This document shows, one piece after another, positions 34,258-44,351 of a stretch of DNA of 64,000 bases. The stretch is from Heracleum sosnowskyi (taxonomy: Eukaryota > Streptophyta > Magnoliopsida > Apiales > Apiaceae): NCBI GenBank assembly GCA_030848705.1, contig CM061236.1:137135970-137199969 (forward strand), given 5' to 3'. Within the stretch, counting starts at the first letter, position 1, and every line of letters starts with the position of its first letter. The position numbers were made by a program, and so were the translations under genes. The notes below the pieces were generated by a model that saw only the letters and a list, made by a program, of their open reading frames with translations, did not search any database and was not told where the DNA came from.

Positions 34258-34327
34258 CCCAAGATTGTGAGTTATTTGTAATCTTTTTTTGATTCTTTCA
34301 TTTGGGTATTTGTTAGTTTTTGTTGTT

Positions 34328-35767
34328 ATGGCTTGTGTGAAATCAAAATTGGATCTTTGTGAGGAGGATTGTGTAGTGGAAGAGTCTCCGAATGAGAGGT
34401 TTATTCGGTATGATGAGGTTTTGGGGTTTGGGAATTTTAAGGTTGTTTATAAGGGTTTTGATAAGGATGATGGGACTGAGGTTGATTGGAATAAGTTTTG
34501 TTTGAGTGATGATGTGGATGTGTTGAATTCGGGGGGTTTTCGAGAAAGATTGGGGAAGATTAGGGTGTTGAAGCATGGGAATGTGGCTAGGTGTTTTGAT
34601 TCTTGGGTGGATGTTGAGAGTAAGACGGTGAATATGATTACGGAGTCGTGTAGTTCGGGGAGTTTGAGGAAGTTTAGGATGAAACATAAGGGGGTTGAGA
34701 TGAAGGTGATTAGGAAGTGGGCTAGGCAGATTTTGGAAGGCTTGTGTTATTTGCATTCAAGTAATCCGCCTGTTGTTCATGGTGATTTGAGTTGTGATGA
34801 AGTGTTTATTAATGGGAATGGAGGGGAGGTCAAGATTGGGGGGCTTGGATTTGCGACGATTTCACAGCATGGTGTAGGAGGGTATGTCCCTGAGTTTGTG
34901 GCACCGGAGGTTTTTGAAGGTGCGGGAGATCAACTTGTCGATATTTATGCTTTTGGAATGTGTATGTTGGAGTTGGTTACTTGTGAGTATCCGTATAGCG
35001 AGTGTACCAATGTGGAACAGAGGTATGAGAAGATTGTGTCTGGTGTGAAGCCGGCTGCCCTTGGTCATGTGAAGAATCAGCTGGCGAAGGATTTCATTGA
35101 GAAGTGTTTGGCACCTGCATCTCAGAGGTTGTCTGCCGCTGTGCTTTTGAATGATCCGTTCCTTTCGTGTGATGATTCAAAGGAGTCGACCAAGTCTTCC
35201 AAGTTTATGGACATAAACTTGTTGCAGCCTAAGTGTAAAGTTCCTTGTCAGACATTCTCAGGCTGTGGAAAAGTTTCCTGGGAAAGCATGTGGTCAACAA
35301 ACGCGAAGGGAGATCGTGTTTTGGTTACAGAGTTTTTTATAACCAAGGGGAATAAGGAGTGGAGGTTGCGTGGGGAGAAAGCTGAAGACAACTCAATTTC
35401 TTTTGTGTTGATTGTGAAAGATGCTGGACTGCACAAGAGGCTCAAATTTGAGTATACGTTTTTCCCTCATACTGATAATGCAGCATCAGTAGCCGAGGAG
35501 CTAGTTTCATGTAACGAAGAGCTCTCGGAGGAAGATATTCCCCCCACCAGAGAGTTGATGGACACCTTACTTTTTCAACTTGTTCGTGGCTGGAAATCCT
35601 CAAATCGAGGAGTGAAGAGTTCATCCGAGGAGTCTGGAAATGATCAGCAGTTCTTACAGTCCTGTCGCGAACTCATGAGGAAGAGTGAAGAGGCACGCGA
35701 GACTGACAAGAAGAGGTGGCCAAGTGGAAGGATGCCTAATCCTCCTAAATCAGTTTTGTCTAGGTAA
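34328..35767 (+). CDS. WNK-like protein kinase homologue, probable pseudokinase, intronless
   Basis: ATG 34328 to TAA 35765-35767 encodes 479 aa. The open frame extends 13 codons further upstream, but without an ATG. The kinase-like domain spans about residues 18-280. The glycine loop GFGNFKVVYKGFD keeps the WNK-specific Lys in strand 2 and the usual Ala-Lys is absent, as in WNKs. However, the catalytic loop reads HGDLSCDE (Arg, Lys and the metal-binding Asn lost). The DFG/DLG site reads GLG (Asp lost). APE is kept. A segment after about residue 345 (WRLRGEK, then FEYTFFPHTDNAASVAEELV) resembles the OSR1/PF2-like domain of WNKs. The pattern points to a catalytically dead WNK relative that may act as a scaffold or regulator in the cytosol; this is inference. 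WNK genes usually have introns, so an intronless copy may be a retrogene. The first 450 bp are strongly G/T-skewed on the sense strand. Confidence 0.82.
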   Translation: MACVKSKLDLCEEDCVVEESPNERFIRYDEVLGFGNFKVVYKGFDKDDGTEVDWNKFCLSDDVDVLNSGGFRERLGKIRVLKHGNVARCFDSWVDVESKTVNMITESCSSGSLRKFRMKHKGVEMKVIRKWARQILEGLCYLHSSNPPVVHGDLSCDEVFINGNGGEVKIGGLGFATISQHGVGGYVPEFVAPEVFEGAGDQLVDIYAFGMCMLELVTCEYPYSECTNVEQRYEKIVSGVKPAALGHVKNQLAKDFIEKCLAPASQRLSAAVLLNDPFLSCDDSKESTKSSKFMDINLLQPKCKVPCQTFSGCGKVSWESMWSTNAKGDRVLVTEFFITKGNKEWRLRGEKAEDNSISFVLIVKDAGLHKRLKFEYTFFPHTDNAASVAEELVSCNEELSEEDIPPTRELMDTLLFQLVRGWKSSNRGVKSSSEESGNDQQFLQSCRELMRKSEEARETDKKRWPSGRMPNPPKSVLSR

Positions 35768-36547
35768 AGGAGATAGTGTCTGCCAGTATTTTTTGTTATG
35801 CTTGTGATGTATGGATCCTACAATTGTTTTATTAATGCAATTTCATTTTTATTAATTCACATTTCACAATCAAATTCTTACAATTTTCATCTGATTGCCT
35901 TCATTTCCTTTTTTCTTGTACTAGTAGATAATTTTATTCTGTCATTTCTTGATATAAATAGTCATTTCTTGATATAAATAGTTACTGAGTTTATGCAAAA
36001 TGATTCAGTATGTTCATGAACAGTTTTTTCTAAAAAGAACCACTTGTTATTGTGACTAGCGGCAATATACAATTGCTTTCTTTCTGCAGTCGATATGGCT
36101 CTTTAAGCCAGAATAAAGTCTAGAGTCTACTCACTACTGCTCTAGCACCGAATGACAAACATCCAATTTTTGTTCATTTCTTTCATTTGATTCAAACATA
36201 GTTGTTGGTCCGGAATATCTTCTCTGTCTTTCTTTTATTAAGAATGCTGAATGCATATGTACGGTAATAACTGAAAATGAAACAAACTGTAACTTTGAAA
36301 TTATATTCATTTTTTTACTCAATTTTACTAATTAAATGTAATATATATTATTCCAACCATCCTCAACACTTATTGATTAAGTATTGCGTTTAAAATAAAG
36401 GTAACTAAAAATAGAGAATATTGTTGGACTAAAAACACTTTTTCATTTGCTATGTTTCACATAATTATTATTTTATAATATTTTAGGAAATAAACAACTC
36501 CAAGATATCACTGTCGAATATAGTTTTTATAAATACTTGAACTATAA
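35768..36547. other. 3' flank of the WNK-like gene
   Basis: Contains the 3' UTR. A direct repeat of gtcatttcttgatataaata occurs twice in tandem at 35941-35980. No gene is seen. Confidence 0.55.
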
Positions 36548-37037
36548 GGCCATGTTTGTTTGGGAGGATTACAATCCCGGGATTATTATCGGGGATAAAT
36601 AATCCCCTCAATTAATGTGCTAGGTAGGGATTATAATCCTTTAAATTATGTTAACCCATGTTTGTTTTGAAGTATTAAGTTTAGGATTGGAATATAATCC
36701 TTTAAAATTTTATCCCTTGTTTGTTTTGAGGGATAATCATGGGATTGGACTATTATCCCTTAAATTTTCCAATCCTATGTTTTTTTTGCATAGGATTATA
36801 GTGAGGGGATTATAATCCTTTATTAAAATGACTTGTTAGAGGGGATTAAATAATACCTCCTCCAACCAAGTATTAGAGGGGATTATAATCATATCCCCTA
36901 CTCCAACAAAACAAACATGGGATAGGAAAATTTAAAGGATTAATCCTATATAAGTTTTTGAACAACAAACAAGGGATAGGAAAATTTAAAGGATTATTAT
37001 CATATCCTATACTTAATACCATGAAACAAACATGGCC
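36548..37037. mobile_element. Tourist (PIF/Harbinger-type) MITE, 490 bp
   Basis: A perfect 14-bp terminal inverted repeat GGCCATGTTTGTTT lies at both ends, flanked by the 3-bp target duplication TAA (36545-36547 and 37038-37040), which is the PIF/Harbinger signature. The interior is noncoding and built from short repeats (ggattataatcc, tttaaattttcc) in both orientations, so the whole element can fold back. Confidence 0.9.
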
Positions 37038-37159
37038 TAAGGGTTAAATAGTTACTTTTTAACCTTGCTATTTGTTTTAAGAAATGCATAGTTTATATTT
37101 TTCGTCTTGAAAGTAGTTGTTGATGTAGAGGTGTTCTCTGTATATCCTCGTTATATATA

Positions 37160-40100
37160 CTAGCTTATAACCCGTGTTATGCACGGTTACTTAAATTTTA
37201 TTTATAATTATTTTGTTTATCATTATATTTTTATTACGATGCAACACACGATTGTTTTTTTAATATTTATAATTATATTTATTTATGAATATTTTAATAT
37301 TTAAAAGTTATTAGTTTACATGATTAAATTATTGTTAAAAAAGATTTAGCCAAAAAGAATTATAGTTAAAAATTTGATATTTATTACATTTTACACGCTC
37401 AATTTAATATTTATTTATATTAAGTTATAAAAGTTAGATTTGGCCAATTTTACGGTTCACATGAAATTCACAAAATAATCTTTAATTTAGTTGTGGTTTA
37501 ATAGTTTTTTTTTCAATTAAAAACTATTCTAAAACTAAAAAGAGAATAAAGTTACGAAATTTAATGTTGAGAATTCTATTCGATTTAGGAAATCTACTTA
37601 ACTTATATGTAGTTTAGATTATTAGAATAACCTTTATTAACCAAATACAGGTTTTAATGTTAAATCTAACGGTTTTCACTTATCTATTTAAGATTAAACG
37701 ATTTTTATTATTTTGGTTATAAATGGGTTTCCTTATTTAATTACAACTATTTTTATATTTTAACTTTTTGGAAAATCCAATCCTAATATAATATCTTTTA
37801 ACTTATATCATTTTTAGATAATAATTTTTTTTATATGATATAATCTTGATCATCTATTTTTAAAAGTATTGGATCTAACGGTTGAGAATGTTTTGGCGGT
37901 ATTTAGGATCAAACTACCAGGATAACATCATTAATTTTTCTTAATATTTATAATATTTTTAATTTTTAATTTTTTTAAATATTTATTGCTAAAATATAAT
38001 ATACTCTTTTTGTAATATATTAATGATGCGGGAACTTTGAACTTTTGAGAAAATAAATTATCAATTAAAATATATATATTTTTTGTAATAGTTCTTCTTT
38101 TAAAGTAGTACACCGTGACGATCAAAATTCTGTATAAAATTCATTTTTTTTTATAGTATATCCCGTAAATATCTATGTTATTATTTTAAAGACTAAATAA
38201 TGAAAGCTTTCTGGTCGCTTTGTTTTAGGATCAAGCGCTTTACCAGTTGATCTAAAAGCCCGAGCTTGTAGAAGAGGCGCAACTTTATTTCCATATACTA
38301 GCCAGAAGCCAAGCGCCTACGTGTCGACATTTAGAGGGACATGCTGGACAAACCCAACAATCCCCCCGGCATGTGCCACCACTAATAAGTCCCTGTTAGG
38401 GGTACAATGGATGCACAAATGCCTTACGGTGGGTTTCGACCACGAGACCTCGCTCTGATACCAATTTTTAGGATCAAGCGCTTTACCAGTTGATCTAAAA
38501 GCCCGAGCTTGTAGAAGAGGCGCAACTTTATTTCCATATACTAGCCAGATGCCAAGCGCCTACGTGTCGACATTTAGAGGGACATGCTGGACAAACCCAA
38601 CACTTTGTTTGATCACTCAATCCATAATCGTTGGATCTTTCAAATTAAATTGTTGAGAAACGTTACATATACAGTAAAATTATCATGTAGAATGATCTAA
38701 GATTTGAATCTACCAACAACATATTAAAATTTACAGGTTTTTTTTGAAAAAAAAAATCATTTTTTTTCTTTCAGACATAGGTTATTTGATAATATTTTTT
38801 GTAAAGTACGATTTTTCAGAAAAGTACTATACTAATTGATTAACAAACTTTTAAAGTTTCGAATTTAATAATTTACAATGTATATAGGTTAAAAAAGTTA
38901 GGTCTGTTAGAGTCTACAATTTCAAAATACGTTTTTTTTAACATGAATATAGTCCTGCTAACAATGAAATTATGACTCTATGAGTGCTTATAAAACAAAA
39001 TCACCATTTGCGTATAATTTATTATTTAATAATAAATTATATTTGATTAGTTATGATCTATAACTTAATAAAATAGGATAAAAAATATGCACAATTTTAT
39101 AAAATTTTATCATCGTATTATTATATTCTTTGTTGATTTGAATTTTTCTTAGATTGATTTTAATTTTTGAACATAGATTTCTAAATTTAAAATAGTTAAA
39201 AAAAAGTAATTAAATTGACGTTAAAATAATGATGACATAATAATCATTATTAGAATTTAAATACTCACTTTACTGATTTGGGCTTTATCTTGTGTTTTAA
39301 AAATCAGATTTTGACGATTTTACACCCCACGTGAAGATAATTAAATTATTTTTAATTAAAAGATGGTTTAACAATTTTTATCTAACTGGAATTGTCCATG
39401 GAAGAGAAAAGAAAGTCACGAATTTTTTACATGGAAAATTCTATTCAATATAGAAAACTTATTTATATTTGGTATATTTGGTTTAAATTATCAAAATACA
39501 CTTTTTAGAATTTAAATATAATCCTATTATAAATAAAATACACTTTTTTTAATATTTGATCAAACGATTTTCATTTATCTAGTTAAGATCTAATAGTCCT
39601 TATTAATTTGGTTGTCACAATCAAAATTTTGGATAAATCCCTATTATGCTTATTATATAAAAGAGTTTAATATAATAAGGATATCAAGTATATACTAATA
39701 TAAGTATCTTACTAACTGCTTTTACTTTTAATGTTTCGGTTTTATTTATAATGTATATAAAATTTTAAAATACATTATTATTTTAAAATTATTAAACAGA
39801 ATAAAAATTATGTTATGATTATATAAAATTTTATTCTCATATTATTATATTCTTTATCGATTTGAATTTGTTCTTAATTTATTTTAATACTTTATTGAAA
39901 GAAAGATAAAATTTATATATTTAAAAGAATTAGTGGAAAAATAAATAAATTGGTGCTACAATTATAAAAAAAATATTTATTAAAATTTAGATACTTACTT
40001 TACTATTTTGGTTATATCCTGAGTTTTAGAAATTGAATTTTAACGATTTTTCAACCCATGTGAAACTAACGAAATTATCTTTAATTTAATGATGATTTAA

Positions 40101-41474
40101 TAATTATTATCTAACTTGACAAGTTGACCTACCCATAAACCGAAAAGAAAAAATGGTTAAATATTATATTCAAAATTATTGTTTATGAATATGAAACCCT
40201 CAATATTTTAATAATATTTTGATATTATCCTTTTATGTTTGTTATATGTAAAATAATATAATTATAATTTGGATTAATCAAATTGTTATGTTCCTTCAGA
40301 AAAAAAATGTTTAAATTTATTCATGTACATGAGTTCTCCTAAGTCTCTTATAACGCAGGGTCCACATGTATCATTGTTATATGATATACATGATAATTTT
40401 TAATATTGTAATCGATCGATATGAATTGTTATCTGATATTTGGTTTAACAATTATTATCTAACTCGAACTATACATAAATTAAAGAGAAAAGATATTTAA
40501 GAATTTTTACATAAAAAAATTTTAAATTATCAAAATACACTTTTTAGTATTTAAATATAATTCTATTATTAATTAGATACACTTTTTAATATTAGATCTA
40601 ACAATTCTCATCGATATATTTAAGATCTAACTGTAATAATTAATTTGGTCGTATAGTGGTCGTACTCGGACCAGATCGATTTTAATTTTTTCTTAAATTG
40701 ATTTTAATATTTTATTGAAATAAACATAGAATTTATAAATTTAAAAGAATTAGGAAAAAAATTAAATTGGTGCTACAATAATAAAAAAAAATTATTAAAA
40801 TTTAGATAATCACTTTACTGTTTGGGCTCTATCTTGAGTTTTTTGAGTTTTAGACAACATATTTTAACAATTTTACAGCCCACGCGAAACTAACAAAATT
40901 ATCTTTAATTTAATGATGGTTTAATAATTATTATCTAACTGAAAATATCCATAAACTAAAGATAAAAGATAATTACGATTTTTTACATAAATATTTCTAT
41001 TCAATATAGAAATCCTATTTATAATTGGTTTAAATTAAAAAAAAATTATTAAAATTTAGATAATCACTTTACTGTTTGGGCTCTATCTTGAGTTTTAGAC
41101 AACATATTTTAACAATTTTACAGCCCACGCGAAGCTAACAAAATTATTTTTAATTTAATGATGGTTTAATAATTATTATCTAACTGGAACTATCCATAAA
41201 CTAAAGAGAAAAGATAATTACAATTTTTTACATAAAAATTTCTATTCAATATAGAAAACCTATTTATAATTGGTTTAAATTATCAAAATATATCTTTTAG
41301 TATTTAAATACTATCATATTATTAATCAAATACAATTTTTAATATTATATCTAACGGTCCTCATCTATTTGAATATTTATAGTTTTATAATCCAACGGAT
41401 CATATACTTTTGGTAGTACAGTGACCGACCAAAGTTTTGGATAAGATCTCCGTTACGCTTATTATATATAAGGA
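37160..41474 (-). mobile_element. non-autonomous Helitron, copy A
   Basis: On the minus strand the 3' end is at 37160: a hairpin around CCGTG-cataa-CACGG (the plus strand shows cccgtgttatgcacgg), a short spacer and CTAG followed by T. The 5' end is near 41474 (TCCTTATATATAATAAGCG). The body is AT-rich and noncoding, with internal duplication (for example a block of about 250 bp beginning ttaaaatttagataatcac repeated at about 40797 and 41049). It is closely similar (about 95% by eye in the first 100 bp) to the start of copy B at 48808. A TRIM sits inside at 38223-38602. No Rep or helicase coding sequence is present. Confidence 0.75.
38223..38602 (-). mobile_element. TRIM of 380 bp inserted in Helitron copy A
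   Basis: Two 137-bp direct repeats (38223-38359, 38466-38602) differ at a single base. They flank 106 bp of noncoding sequence. The perfect target duplication CTTTG (38218-38222, 38603-38607) is confirmed by the unoccupied sequence gtcgctttgtttgatc in copy B at about 49866. On the minus strand the LTR starts TGTTGGG. The primer site TGGTATCAGAGC (initiator tRNA-Met type, plus 38452-38463) follows the LTR, and a C-run (38362-38367) is the minus-strand polypurine tract. The LTR ends AA where CA is expected. A tRNA-like pair of pol III boxes spans the LTR/centre junction (see findings). Confidence 0.93.
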
Positions 41475-41842
41475 GTTAATAGGGTTAGGATCAAGAGAGA
41501 ACCAATCATTAAAAAAGAACCTTAGAACTATTATACGCCGTTGGATTATTACTATATCAACTATTCAGATTCAACTCATTTTTATATACAAAATCTTATA
41601 AGGGTATTGTTGGAATAAAAAAATTCTATTGTCGAACCTATTTTGTTTCATAGTATAAATACAATGTTCTGCAACTGAATTTTAAAAGTTATGCATATGG
41701 ACTTCAAAGTTCTACAACTGAACTTACTTTTTTCCACGAAGTTCTATATGTCTTTTGCCTATAATAGAGATAGAATGATAGAAGATTTAGAGCACGGTGA
41801 GAGTTACCTTTCTCCCACGGTGAGAATCCTAATTTAGAGCAC
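41475..41842. other. junction between Helitron copy A and hAT remains
   Basis: 368 bp without a recognisable ORF. The hAT element's N-terminal coding region and left inverted repeat would be expected here and are absent. Confidence 0.45.
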
Positions 41843-43437
41843 ATGGTTAAACATTCACTAAACCCGGCATTTAGAAGAATTCCTAGGAACACACTTAAAC
41901 GTCACACACAAAAACAGTATTATGTTCAACGTGCACAATTAATTGAAAGTTTCGCTAATTTTGATGGTATGGTTTCTTTAACTAGTGATTGTTGGAGTTC
42001 GGGTCAAGGCGAGCCTTATATTTGTGTTACGGTTCATTGGATTAGTGATTGGCATATAGAAAAACGAATTATTGCTTTTGATATTATGGATGAGTCACAC
42101 ATCAGTTATAACATAAAACAAAGAATTTTAGATACAATAAAGGAATTTAATTTGTTTAACAAGGTATTTACGATATCTTTAGATAATTCCGCTTCTAATA
42201 ACAAAGCCATGGATTATGTTAAGAACGACATTCCTTTACTTTTAGATGGAGTATTTTTACACGTTAGATGTTGTGCTCACATAATTAACTTGTCGGCCCA
42301 AAAAGGAATTGCACAAATAACTCATTTATTAGAACATATTAGGAAAGTAGTTAAGTATCTACGTTATGCGGGTACATATAGGTCTAAGTATAAAAAATTA
42401 TGTAGAGAAAATGGATTTAGGCCGAAGAAGTGGAGTATCGATTGTTCTACGAGATGGAATTCGACTTTTAAATTATTAAATGATGCAATTCAATATAAAA
42501 TCAATATCACCGAATTATATAATGAAGACCCTAGGAACCAATACGAAGGTGGACCTATTACCGAATTTGATTGGAAATTGGCATCTAGAGTACGTAACAT
42601 ACTTGATTGTTTTGCACATGATACTAAGGTTTTTTTAATGTTTATGAACCAAATGTACATAATGTTATCATTGAGTGTGTTAATATAGTTACTACTTTAG
42701 AAGAATATGAACAAGATCCATATTTTAGTGATATTATTGTTGACATGAAAATTAAGTGGATCGAATACTTTACGGAATTTCCTTATATTTATGGTATTGC
42801 ATGTCTTCTTGATCCCGGTGTTAGAAATGAAGGTTTAGAAGGAATTTTAGGGCATTATTATGAAGTTTTAAACGTTTCATATGATCATGTTGTATATGTT
42901 ACTCAATGTTTAGACTTGTTGTATTGTCTTGTAGATATTTATGCTCCAAAAGTTCAAAATTCTATATAACCTAGTAGTACTACTAGTAGTGGTGGTCGTA
43001 GTAGGTTTAATACTACAATTTCTTCTATATTGACTAAAAAACAAAAATGTAAAATTTCCACTTCATCTCCCGTACCCGCTTCTTCTTATAGTATGGTTAG
43101 GGAATTTTTTTCTTATCATTACGAATTAAATGAAGATTTTGAAATACTAACATGATGGAAGAATCATGAGTTACAATTTCCGATTTTAGCAAAAATTGTA
43201 AGGGATATTTTTGTAGTCCCCGCTTCTACGATTGCGTCCGAGTCCGCTTTTAGTGCAGGTAGAAGAATGTTAGACGAGAAGAGAACGAGTTTAGCGCCAG
43301 ACGTAGTAAAGATTTGTGTTTGTAAAAAAGATTGGGATCAAGCCGCAAAAAGACAACAAGGAAGAAAAGAAGATGACTCGGATGACGAAAACGATCCGTG
43401 GATGACAATGGATACTTCGGATTCCGACGCCGCCTGA
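41843..43437 (+). pseudogene. hAT transposase (RICESLEEPER/DAYSLEEPER-like), decayed
   Basis: The frame starting at 41843 gives 281 residues of the hAT catalytic RNase-H-like region (LTSDCWSS near the start, CAHIINL, STRWNSTF). A frame change near 42630-42690 leads to the continuation (42690-42969), then a stop TAA (42967-42969). Further coding sequence with a TGA at 43153 leads into the C-terminal dimerization domain (FPILAKIVRDIF, ASESAFSAGRRMLD) and ends at TGA 43435-43437. The N-terminal BED zinc finger is missing. With at least two stops and one frameshift it cannot make transposase. Some plant genes derive from such transposases, but the breaks rule that out here. Confidence 0.88.
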
Positions 43438-43888
43438 ACTACCAACGAACAACAATAATCAAATAGTGGATATCATTTGTTTTGTTTTGTATTTTTATAA
43501 TTTGTTTGGTTTGTAATTGTTTTAATATGTTAATGCGGTTTGTTCCATTTTTTGAGAGATAAGTCCTCTCAAATTAATTGTAACATTTTTTTTAATTAAT
43601 AAAATTTATAGAGGCACCGTCCTCTTTTCTTCAAATTTTTTTTATAGTTTCAAACAATTATTTGTATCAAATTAAAATAAAAAAATAATAATTTTAAACC
43701 GCCCCGACCCGCAACTCGTCCGCCAACCCGGCGGAACCGTGCACGTGTCAATCATTCTATAGCACGACACGGCTCCCCCGCCCCGTCTTCAGAAACGTGC
43801 CGTGCCCGGATTAATGTTTGCACCAGACGACCCGCCTGTAAACCGACACGACACGGGACGGACCGCCCGTATAGCCGGTCCTACCCTA
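43438..43888 (+). mobile_element. 3' terminal region of the hAT element
   Basis: A noncoding tail that becomes abruptly GC-rich at 43697-43888, with many cgacacgg / ccgcccg words (subterminal repeats). It ends in ctacccta, so read inward the terminus is TAGGGTAGG, like hAT ends. The left end is missing. Confidence 0.6.
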
Positions 43889-44119
43889 ACCAATGTAACT
43901 CAAAGTACATGACAATTGACCATCAATAAGTAAATAAGTACTGTACTAATTTTTTTATTAAAAAAACTTATAAATAATTCTAGCATATATAGGAATATTT
44001 TTTTTTATAACAAAACCTAGTAAGTTTTGACTTTTGATTAATGTTTGACCAACTTAAAAGATACGCAACATATCTGATCTCTTCTTCTTCTTCAACTCGA
44101 CTGCAACACATTTCTATCC

Positions 44120-44127
44120 TATAAATA
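44120..44127 (+). promoter_or_regulatory. TATA box, ZFWD gene
   Basis: TATAAATA about 230 bp before the ATG. A telo-box-like AAACCCTAA lies downstream at 44176-44184; such boxes occur in promoters of plant genes tied to translation and growth. Confidence 0.5.
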
Positions 44128-44243
44128 ATCATTATTATATAAATAAATTAGGGTTCTTCATCACATCCTTCCCTTAAACCCTAAATTTTCTTTAAGGCTC
44201 TTTCTTACTTTATCAATCAACTTGTTTTCCCTTATCTTTACAC

Positions 44244-44245
<2 letters not shown>

Positions 44246-44303
<58 letters not shown>
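44246..44303 (+). repeat. (GA)n microsatellite in the 5' leader of the ZFWD gene
   Basis: About 29 uninterrupted GA units, followed by a second short GA run at 44321-44330. It lies in the leader, 50 bp before the ATG, and is likely to be length-polymorphic. Confidence 0.95.
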
Positions 44304-44304
<1 letters not shown>

Positions 44305-44351
44305 CAGGAAGGGATAGACAGAGAGAGAGATTTATATTTACATAGATTATA

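Noticed and set aside
34289..34327. An N-terminal hydrophobic extension of the WNK-like protein
   Set aside because: The frame is open but has no ATG before 34328; the apparent first codon at 34289 is TTG.
34343..34756. A 137-residue protein on the minus strand opposite the WNK-like gene
   Set aside because: It is a shadow of the G/T-skewed sense strand, with composition dominated by Ile, Pro, Leu, His and Asn and no resemblance to any family.
38431..38500. A genuine tRNA gene on the minus strand
   Set aside because: The D-arm-like and T-arm-like parts are present, but there is no proper acceptor stem or anticodon arm, and the segment spans a TRIM LTR junction and primer site. It is reported as tRNA-like boxes only.
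42690..42969. A separate small gene downstream of the hAT fragment
   Set aside because: It is the continuation of the transposase in another frame.
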